A DNA stretch of 64,000 nucleotides from Micromonospora globbae (GTDB lineage Bacteria; Actinomycetota; Actinomycetes; Mycobacteriales; Micromonosporaceae): contig NZ_RAQQ01000002.1 of assembly GCF_003610785.1 (NCBI RefSeq), positions 62,001 through 126,000 of the forward strand. The letters run 5' to 3'. Below the pieces are notes generated by a model that worked only from the letters and a program-made list of their open reading frames with translations, ran no database searches and was not told the origin of the DNA. This document shows, in pieces, positions 56,076-64,000 of this stretch. The position numbers and the translations under genes are program-made. The stretch's first letter is position 1. Every line of letters starts with the position of its first letter.

Positions 56076-56339
56076 ATGTCCTCGCATCCGTTCGTCCCCA
56101 TCGCCCGTACGCGGGTGAAGCTGGCCGTCTGCGCCGCGCTGACCCTGGCCGCGGCGGGCGCCGGGATGCCCGTCTGGACGGTCGTCGCCCTGGCGCTCAC
56201 CTGCGCCGCGATCCCGCTCGCGGTGGCGCTCGCCGGGGGCGGGCCGCTGCTGCGGGAACTGCTGTTCCCCGCGCCGCGCGCCGGGACGACGAGTGGTCTG
56301 GCTCACACCCCGGAAGAAAGGGAACGCTTTGTGACTTGA
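56076..56339 (+). CDS. small membrane protein following the transporter
   Basis: An 87-residue product from ATG 56076, 15 bp after the transporter stop, with GGAAGGAG upstream. It has two hydrophobic helices (about 13-30 and 34-55: LAVCAALTLAAAGAGMPVWT, VVALALTCAAIPLAVALAG) and a short charged tail. No family is recognised. Translational proximity suggests an accessory subunit of the transporter. Its 3' end abuts the lon control region. Confidence 0.6.
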   Translation: MSSHPFVPIARTRVKLAVCAALTLAAAGAGMPVWTVVALALTCAAIPLAVALAGGGPLLRELLFPAPRAGTTSGLAHTPEERERFVT

Positions 56340-56360
56340 GTCTGACACGCTCAACTCAAT
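56335..56360 (+). promoter_or_regulatory. HAIR-like (HspR) operator in the lon promoter
   Basis: CTTGAGT (56335-56341), 7 bp, then GCTCAAC (56349-56355) resembles the HspR HAIR element CTTGAGT-N7-ACTCAAG. The left half is perfect and the right half matches 5 of 7. An overlapping ACTCAAT (56354-56360) gives a second right half-site. TTGAGT can also serve as the -35 of lon. Confidence 0.6.
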
Positions 56361-56377
56361 GCGATAGCAGGTGTTCG

Positions 56378-58714
<2,337 letters not shown>

Positions 58715-58725
58715 CCCGGCACGGA

Positions 58726-58757
58726 GGGGCCCCTGTCGACACGTCGGCAGGGGCCCC
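58726..58757. terminator. bidirectional terminator between lon and the helicase gene
   Basis: GGGGCCCCTG (58726-58735) pairs perfectly with 58748-58757, 11 bp after lon and 13 bp after the convergent helicase stop. Confidence 0.75.
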
Positions 58758-58770
58758 GTCGTGACATCCG

Positions 58771-60603
58771 TCAGGGACGACCGCGGCCGTCGCGGTCGCG
58801 CCGGTCGCCACCGTACGGCCGGTCCCGCCGGTCGCCACCGAACGGCCGGTCGCGGCGGTCGCCGCCGTAGGGGCGCTCCCGGCGGTCGCCGCCGTACGCC
58901 CGCTCCCGCCGGTCCCGGTCGTCGCCGTCGCGGTCGCGGCGGACGGTCGCCTTGCGGCCCTTGATGGTGCTGGCCCGCAGCCCCGCGATCACCTCGTCGG
59001 CGACGTCGTGGGGCACCTCCACGAGTGAGAACCGGTCGGCGATCTCGATCGAGCCGATGTCCCGGCCGCTCACCCGCGTCTCCCCGGTGATCGCCCCGAC
59101 CAGGTCCTGCGGGCGCACCCCGGCGCGCCGGCCGAGCCCCACGAAGACCTGCGTGGTGCCGCCCGGGCGGGGGCGGCCACCGCCGCGCCGCTCGCCCCGG
59201 GCGCCCTCGCGCGGGCCGCGCAGCGACACCTGGGGGATCTCCTCCTCGTCGTCCGCGCCGGGCGAGGTCGCCTCGTGGGCCAGCTTCACGGCGGCGAGGG
59301 CCACCTCCATGAGGTCGAACTCGTCGGTGAGCGACTCCACGATCACCCGGAACGGCTCCAGGTCGTCCTCGAGCAGGCTCTCCCGCAGCGCCGCCTGGGT
59401 CAGCTCCAGCCGGCGCGTCCGCAGGTCGGCCACCGTCGGGATGGTGTCGATGGCGATCCGCTGGCCGGTGACCCGCTCGATCGTCTTGAGCATCCGGTGC
59501 TCCCGCGGCTCGGCGAGGGTGATCGCCACCCCCTCCCGCCCGGCCCGGCCCACCCGCCCGATGCGGTGCACGTACGACTCCGGGGCGGACGGCACGTCGT
59601 AGTTGACGACGTGCGTGAGCTGCTCCACGTCCAGACCGCGGGCGGCCACGTCGGTGGCGACCAGCAGGTCGGCCGTACCGGCCCGCAGCCGTCCCATCAC
59701 CCGGTCCCGCTGCTCCTGGCTCATGCCGCCGTGCAGGGCCTCGGCCCGGTAGCCGCGGCCGTTCATCGTCTCGGTGAGCCGGTCCACCTCCTCCCGGCTA
59801 CGGCAGAAAACGATGGCCGCGGTGGGGGACTCCACGTCCAGCACCCGGCCCAGCGCCGCCGGCTTGTGCGCCCGCGCCACCAGGTAGGCGCTCTGGCGTA
59901 CGCGGGGCGCCTCCCCGGCGACCGGCTGCTCGCGCTCGATCTGGATGCGGACCGGGTCGGTGAGGTGCTGGCGGGCCATCCCGTCGATGCGCGACGGCAT
60001 GGTGGCCGAGAACAGCACCGTCTGCCGCTGCGCGGGCGCGTGCTCCAGGATCGCCTCGATGTCCTCGGCGAAACCCATGTCCAGCATCTCGTCGGCCTCG
60101 TCGAGCACGACCGTGGCCAGCCCGCCCAGCCGCAGCGTGTCCCGCGCGATGTGGTCCAGGGCACGGCCCGGCGTGGCCACGACCACGTCGACGCCGGCGT
60201 CCAGGGCCCGCAGCTGCCGCCCGATCGGCTGCCCGCCGTAGATCGGCAGCACGCGGGTGCCCAGCTCCCGGCCGTACCGGTGGAACGCCTCGGAGACCTG
60301 GACCGCCAGTTCCCGGGTCGGCACCAGCACGAGCGCCACCGGGTCGCCGTCGTCGCGGCCGGCCGGCATCCGCTGGAGCAGGGGCAGCGCGAAGGCGGCG
60401 GTCTTGCCGGTGCCGGTCGCCGCCTGGCCGAGCAGGTCCCGGCCGGCCAGCAGCGGCGGGATCGCCTCGCGCTGGATCGGGGTGGGCTCCTCGTAGCCGA
60501 GGGCGGACAGCGCGCCGAGCAGCTCCCGGCGGAGCCCCAGCTCCGCGAAGCCGTTCGCGTCGTCGCTGTCCGGGCCGGTGGGGTGGTTCTGTGCCGAGCT
60601 CAT
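58771..60603 (-). CDS. DEAD-box RNA helicase (CsdA/DeaD-like) with DbpA-type RNA-binding domain
   Basis: A 610-residue protein from ATG 60603. The Q motif (ELGLRRELLGALSALGYEEP), Walker A ATGTGKTAAFALP, DEAD box VLDEADEMLDMGF and SAT motif VLFSATMP define the helicase. Residues about 380-440 are linker and 480-555 a DbpA-like RNA-binding domain (TTQVFVGLGRRAGVRPQDL). The last about 50 residues are a repeated RDRPYGGDR-type basic tail. It unwinds RNA in ribosome assembly, cold adaptation or decay. It is monocistronic. Confidence 0.94.
   Translation of the reverse strand: MSSAQNHPTGPDSDDANGFAELGLRRELLGALSALGYEEPTPIQREAIPPLLAGRDLLGQAATGTGKTAAFALPLLQRMPAGRDDGDPVALVLVPTRELAVQVSEAFHRYGRELGTRVLPIYGGQPIGRQLRALDAGVDVVVATPGRALDHIARDTLRLGGLATVVLDEADEMLDMGFAEDIEAILEHAPAQRQTVLFSATMPSRIDGMARQHLTDPVRIQIEREQPVAGEAPRVRQSAYLVARAHKPAALGRVLDVESPTAAIVFCRSREEVDRLTETMNGRGYRAEALHGGMSQEQRDRVMGRLRAGTADLLVATDVAARGLDVEQLTHVVNYDVPSAPESYVHRIGRVGRAGREGVAITLAEPREHRMLKTIERVTGQRIAIDTIPTVADLRTRRLELTQAALRESLLEDDLEPFRVIVESLTDEFDLMEVALAAVKLAHEATSPGADDEEEIPQVSLRGPREGARGERRGGGRPRPGGTTQVFVGLGRRAGVRPQDLVGAITGETRVSGRDIGSIEIADRFSLVEVPHDVADEVIAGLRASTIKGRKATVRRDRDGDDRDRRERAYGGDRRERPYGGDRRDRPFGGDRRDRPYGGDRRDRDGRGRP
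58795..58912 (-). repeat. 27-bp minisatellite coding the helicase RGD/RDRP tail
   Basis: About four units of CGGTCGCCACCGTACGGCCG-type sequence (27 bp, 9 codons) lie at the 3' end of the helicase gene, encoding imperfect RDR(P/E)(Y/F)GGDR repeats. The unit is basic and disordered in the protein, typical of RNA-binding tails, and prone to length change. Confidence 0.75.
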
Positions 60604-60759
60604 GTGACAAGCCTTTCATCACCGCCCCGGGCCCGCCGCGCCGACCGGTCACAACCCGCCCCGGACGCCATCCGGTCGGAGATCGCGACGCGCGCACACG
60701 GGGAGGGCCGGGCCGCGGCGGCGACCGGCTACGCCGGGCGGCGCGGCTACCGTGAGCGG

Positions 60760-61269
60760 GTGCGTACGGTCGAACTGCTCTGCGCGCCGGCGCTGGACGC
60801 CGCGGTGCGGGCGGCGTGGGACCGGCTGGCCGCGACCGGCCTTCCGAGCCTCGCCCGCAACACGCATCCGACCAACCGGCCGCACCTGACCCTCGCCACC
60901 GTGGACGCGTTCCCGCCCGGCGCCGCGGCGCGCCTCGCCGACCTGTTCGACGCGGCGCTGCCCGTGCCCGCGACCGTCGACCGGGTGGCGGTGCTCGACG
61001 GCAGCGCCCCGCTGGTCTGGCTGGTCCGGCCCGCGCCGCAGCTGCTGGCCCTGCACGGAGCGGTCTGGGACGTGCTCGCCGGCGCGCCGGGGCCGCGCCC
61101 GTGGCACCTGCCCGGACGGTGGATCCCGCACCTCAGCCTGGCGCTGCGGTTCGGCGACGCCGACCGCCGCCGCGCCCGGGCGGTGGTCGGTGCGGACCGC
61201 CCGGCCGGGGAGTTCGTGGCGGCGCGCAGCTACGACAGCGCCACGCGCACCGTGCGGCGGTTCGCGTGA
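60760..61269 (+). CDS. 2H phosphoesterase (LigT / 2'-5' RNA ligase-like)
   Basis: A 169-residue protein from GTG 60760. Both catalytic motifs of the 2H family are present: RPHLTLATVD (HxT) and IPHLSLALRF (HxS), separated by about 85 residues. The surrounding RTVELLCAPALDAAVRAAWD start is usual. Enzymes of this fold cleave 2',3'-cyclic phosphates or related bonds. The physiological substrate is unknown. It lies head-to-head with the helicase gene, about 155 bp away, which could hint at an RNA-related role. Confidence 0.85.
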   Translation: MRTVELLCAPALDAAVRAAWDRLAATGLPSLARNTHPTNRPHLTLATVDAFPPGAAARLADLFDAALPVPATVDRVAVLDGSAPLVWLVRPAPQLLALHGAVWDVLAGAPGPRPWHLPGRWIPHLSLALRFGDADRRRARAVVGADRPAGEFVAARSYDSATRTVRRFA

Positions 61270-61271
61270 CC

Positions 61272-61310
61272 GGGGCCCCTCCCGGATCGCACGCGTCCGG
61301 AAGGGGCCCC
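61272..61310. terminator. bidirectional terminator between the phosphoesterase and GH43 genes
   Basis: GGGGCCCCTCCCGGA (61272-61286) pairs with 61296-61310 (one mismatch) over a 9-nt loop, between convergent stops. Confidence 0.8.
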
Positions 61311-61321
61311 TGCGGACACGC

Positions 61322-63550
61322 TCAGCGGTAGAACCGCACGTAGTCGAACTCGGCGGTCACCGGCGGCTGGTTCCCGCCGTGGGCGACCAGGCCGATCCGG
61401 GGCGTGGTGTCGGCCGGGAAGGTCCAGACGCCACCCCAGGTCCAGTGCCGCCCGTCGCGGCTGGAGGCCGCCCGGAACTCGTGCTCGCCGTTGGCCGGGT
61501 CGACGCGGTGCGCCAGCCGCAGCCAGGTCGTGGTGGCCGGGGTGCCGACGATGGTGCCGCCGTACACCGGCTGCCCCGCGAACGGCAGCTCGTAGCCGTA
61601 CTCCACCTGCCGGGTGTTCCAGATCGCCACCTGGGCCAGCCGGGCGAACCGGTCGTCGTCGACGTACGCGACGAGGCCGGCCTGCTGGTAGTTGCGGACG
61701 GTCTCCTCGCCGAGGTCGAGGGTCACCTTCGTCTCCACCACGTAGTCGCCGGCCGGCGCGTCGCGCAGCAGCACGCTCGCCGTGTTGCCGGTGCCGGTGA
61801 GGTCCGCGGCCTGCGTGGGCCAGCGCAGCGCGCCGCCGGCCACGGTCGCCGCCGGGTCCTCGCGGATCCAGCTCCAGGCCGGCCCGAGGCCGTCGGCGAA
61901 CTCGTCGGAGTAGGCGACCAGCTCCCGCCCGACCCGGGGCGCCGGCACGGCGGCCCGGACCGGCTGGAACAGCCGGACGGCGCTCACGTTGTCGAACTCG
62001 GCCGTGCCGCCGTCGGCGCGCAGGGTGATCCGCCCGGCCACCGGGCGCTCCAGCCGCAGCTCCACCACGGCCACCTGGTCACCGAGCCGCGCCGGGCTGA
62101 GTTCGGCCACGAGCTGCCGGCCGCGTACCTCGACGGCCAGGTTGTGCCGGTGGGCGGGGTCGAACCCGGCGGGCAGCGGCGCGCTCGCCGTCCGGCGGCC
62201 GTCGCGGGCCACCAGGGCGCCGGCCGCCGCGTCGACGCGGACCTCGACCCGGTCGGCCAGGGTGATCCCCGCGCTGCGCGCGCCGGTCAGCCGCAGGTCG
62301 GCCTCCGCCCGCACGTCGCCGCCCACCGTCGTACGGCTGGTGAGCGTCCCGCCGCCGGTCAGCCGGCCGTCGGCGACGCGCCAGTCGCCGCCGATCCGCC
62401 GCCAGCCGGCCAGGCCGGCGCGGTCGAACCGCTCGTCGACCGGGCCGGTGGTCACCGGCGCCGGCCGCGTCCCGTCGGAGGGACCGGCGCCGGCGTTCAC
62501 GGTGGGCCAGCCGTCGATCCAGTCCAGCCGGTCGAGCAGCATCGGCCGCTCGTTGATGCCGAACGGCTCGTCGAGGTACGGGTCGGCGCGGTCGATGGCG
62601 TGGTAGACGATCCAGTCCTGCCCGGACAGGTCGGTGAGGAATCCGTTGTGGCCGGTGCCGATCCAGCGGTTGCCGTTCTGCGTGAGCACCGGGGTGCCGC
62701 CGGTGCGGGAGGCGGTGAGCGGGACGCCGTCGCGGTCCAGGAACGGCCCGCGGGGACTGCGGGCGCGGCCGACCTGCACCGAGTAGCCGGTGGCGGGGCC
62801 GGCGCAGCAGTTCGCGGTGGACGCGAAGAGGTAGTACCAGCCGTCGTGGCGCAGCACGTAGGTGCCCTCGAACTTGTTGTCGATGGCGACCAGCGTGGGC
62901 GTGCCGACGGCGCGCAGCCCGTCGGGGGAGAGTTCGGTGACCGAGACACCGCCGTAGTAGCTGCCGTAGTAGAGGTAGCTCGTGCCGTCGGTGTCGGTGA
63001 ACTGGCTGGGGTCGATGGTCCACAGGTAACCCCCGCCGCCGCCGGGGCGGGGCGCGACCACCGGCTCGTCGGCGAACGTCCACGGGCCGGTGGGGGTGGG
63101 CGCGGTGGCGGCGCCGATGGCGTAGTCGCTGCCCTCGGGCGAGACGGTGGTGTCGGTGACCGTCATGTACATGACGTAGCGGTCGCCGATGCGGCGCACG
63201 TCCGGCGCCCAGTAGGCGGCGCCGGGAGCCGCGTACGGCGGGCGTTGGTCGGGGCCGAACGCGTCACCGACGTACGTCCAGTCGACCAGGTCGGCGGAGC
63301 GGGCCGTGGGCACGCGGTGGAAGCTCCGCTCGCCCTCGCGCAGCGGGTCGGTGGTGCCGTAGGCGTACCAGTAGCCGTCGTCACCGCGCACGATCACCGG
63401 GTCGGCGAACGTGTCGCCCACGCCGGCCGATATCGGGTTGCGGTAGGGGACGGCGGATCGGGGTTCGGCGGCGGCCGGCGCGGCGGCGGAACCCGCCAGC
63501 AGCAGACCGAGTGTGGCGGCGAGTGCGCCGCCGCGGCGGAGATGTCCCAT
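61322..63550 (-). CDS. secreted GH43-family glycoside hydrolase with beta-sandwich C-terminus
   Basis: A 742-residue protein from ATG 63550 with a signal peptide (MGHLRRGGALAATLGLLLAG...AAA). The five-bladed GH43 propeller (about 33-360) has the three acids in GVGDTFADPVIV (general base Asp), TIDPSQF (pKa-modulating Asp) and NKFEGTYVL (general acid Glu). Middle and C-terminal regions (about 385-540 and 560-742) look like beta-sandwich/LamG-DUF1349-type carbohydrate modules. It probably trims arabinan, xylan or related side chains outside the cell. A perfect palindrome in its promoter suggests LacI-type control. Confidence 0.9.
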   Translation of the reverse strand: MGHLRRGGALAATLGLLLAGSAAAPAAAEPRSAVPYRNPISAGVGDTFADPVIVRGDDGYWYAYGTTDPLREGERSFHRVPTARSADLVDWTYVGDAFGPDQRPPYAAPGAAYWAPDVRRIGDRYVMYMTVTDTTVSPEGSDYAIGAATAPTPTGPWTFADEPVVAPRPGGGGGYLWTIDPSQFTDTDGTSYLYYGSYYGGVSVTELSPDGLRAVGTPTLVAIDNKFEGTYVLRHDGWYYLFASTANCCAGPATGYSVQVGRARSPRGPFLDRDGVPLTASRTGGTPVLTQNGNRWIGTGHNGFLTDLSGQDWIVYHAIDRADPYLDEPFGINERPMLLDRLDWIDGWPTVNAGAGPSDGTRPAPVTTGPVDERFDRAGLAGWRRIGGDWRVADGRLTGGGTLTSRTTVGGDVRAEADLRLTGARSAGITLADRVEVRVDAAAGALVARDGRRTASAPLPAGFDPAHRHNLAVEVRGRQLVAELSPARLGDQVAVVELRLERPVAGRITLRADGGTAEFDNVSAVRLFQPVRAAVPAPRVGRELVAYSDEFADGLGPAWSWIREDPAATVAGGALRWPTQAADLTGTGNTASVLLRDAPAGDYVVETKVTLDLGEETVRNYQQAGLVAYVDDDRFARLAQVAIWNTRQVEYGYELPFAGQPVYGGTIVGTPATTTWLRLAHRVDPANGEHEFRAASSRDGRHWTWGGVWTFPADTTPRIGLVAHGGNQPPVTAEFDYVRFYR

Positions 63551-63598
63551 CAGACCTGCCTCGCGTGGAGTGGACGTCGGTGTGACTCGCGTCCCTTC

Positions 63599-63623
63599 CT
63601 ACAACGATGCATACAACGTTGTA
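63599..63623 (-). promoter_or_regulatory. TACAACGTTGTA palindrome upstream of the GH43 gene
   Basis: TACAACGTTGTA (63612-63623) is a perfect 12-bp palindrome. A partial copy, TACAACGATG, sits one turn away at 63599-63608. Both lie within 75 bp of the GH43 start and of the divergent ArsR-type gene start. AT-rich dyads with a central CG are typical LacI-family operators. Confidence 0.55.
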
Positions 63624-63669
63624 AAGACTGTCGGCCACCACCGAAACGTCGCCGTGCCAGCATGGGCGG

Positions 63670-64000
63670 ATGCACACCGCGACCGCCGACGCGCCGGCCC
63701 TGGCCCAGCTCGCCACGTTGCTGGCCGACACCACCCGGGCCCGGATCTGCCTCGCCCTGCTCGACGGCCGGGCCTGGACGGCGGGCGAACTGGCCCGGAC
63801 CGCCGGCGTCGCCCCGTCCACGGCGAGCGACCACCTCAGCCGCCTCGTCGAGGGCGGCCTGCTCGTGCAGGAACGGCAGGGGCGGCACCGCTACCTCCGG
63901 CTGGCCGACCCGGGCGTGGCGCAGCTCATCGAGGACCTCGCCGGGCGGGTGTCCGCGCCCGCGCCGCCGGCCCGGTCGCTGCGCGCCGCCCGGGCCGGTG
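63670..64000 (+). CDS. ArsR-family winged-helix regulator, truncated by the window end
   Basis: The frame opens at ATG 63670 and is still open at the last base (110 codons seen). The product starts MHTATADAPALAQLATLLAD and has the winged-helix core TTRARICLALLDGRAWTAGE, GVAPSTASDHLSRLVEGGLL and the wing QERQGRHRYLRLA. No ArsR-type CxC metal site is visible in this part. It is divergent from the GH43 gene; whether it regulates it is unknown. Confidence 0.85.
   Translation, partial: MHTATADAPALAQLATLLADTTRARICLALLDGRAWTAGELARTAGVAPSTASDHLSRLVEGGLLVQERQGRHRYLRLADPGVAQLIEDLAGRVSAPAPPARSLRAARAG

Overview
The window is very GC-rich actinobacterial DNA with strong third-position G/C bias, frequent GTG starts, GTGA/ATGA stop-start overlaps and GGAGG ribosome binding sites. 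Gene content (LAL regulators, Lsr2, SARP, whiE-like type II PKS, F420-dependent oxidoreductase, LigD-type polymerase, BkdR/Bkd operon, HspR-like site at lon) and short intergenic repeats of a kind I associate with Micromonospora and Salinispora suggest a Micromonospora-like organism. The genus is an inference. The window is chromosomal in character; I see no phage, IS transposase, tRNA, rRNA or CRISPR.

Layout. 1-9.2 kb: 3' end of a LAL/LuxR regulator, a DUF5995 protein, an APC permease, a secreted beta-helix protein, an F420-dependent oxidoreductase and a small membrane protein. 9.4-11.4 kb: a YrdC-like protein and a membrane-anchored helix-hairpin-helix protein, convergent around a terminator. 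11.7-23.0 kb: an aromatic (type II) polyketide cluster. On the minus strand are a SARP regulator, a TcmI-type cyclase and an FAD monooxygenase. On the plus strand are a second TcmI-type cyclase, a dedicated acetyl-CoA carboxylase (fused carboxyltransferase, biotin carrier, biotin carboxylase), an ACP fused in frame to an aromatase, a cupin cyclase, KS-alpha, KS-beta/CLF and a small monooxygenase-like protein. The set resembles spore-pigment (whiE) and pentangular-polyphenol clusters. Carboxylase supplies malonyl-CoA, KS/CLF/ACP builds the chain, and aromatase, cupin and TcmI cyclases fold it; the oxygenases tailor it.

23.0-33.4 kb is housekeeping and stress: a LOG-like protein, YjbR, an FMN alpha-hydroxy-acid oxidase, a DUF4177-like protein, glyA behind a ZTP (pfl) riboswitch, a hemerythrin, a secreted subtilase, NAD(P)HX dehydratase overlapping a histidine phosphatase, a small helical protein and a stand-alone LigD-type polymerase. 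32.9-37.2 kb: a BkdR-like Lrp regulator divergent from a three-gene alpha-ketoacid dehydrogenase operon (E1alpha, E1beta, E2). 37.2-43.5 kb: a secreted sugar dehydrogenase with a PKD domain, a Tat-exported sugar isomerase-like protein, an L,D-transpeptidase lipoprotein, a STAS protein and an FKBP. 43.7-50.0 kb: DoxX-like, CBS-BON and TerC proteins, a TroA-like metal receptor, a four-gene Asp23/AmaP envelope-stress locus and a possible nuclease-fold protein.

50.4-64 kb: a secreted Gly-Asn repeat protein, Lsr2, a divergent response regulator and histidine kinase, manganese catalase with a putative manganese transporter, Lon behind a HAIR-like element, a DEAD-box helicase, a 2H phosphoesterase, a secreted GH43 enzyme and an ArsR-type regulator cut by the window end.

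Most notable: the ACP-aromatase fusion, a 60-bp tandem array inserted exactly at the cupin/KS-alpha stop-start overlap (with a comparable module at the E1beta/E2 overlap), a TcmI gene that lost its stop through a likely one-base slip in a G run, and several palindromic repeats and hairpins with plausible regulatory roles.
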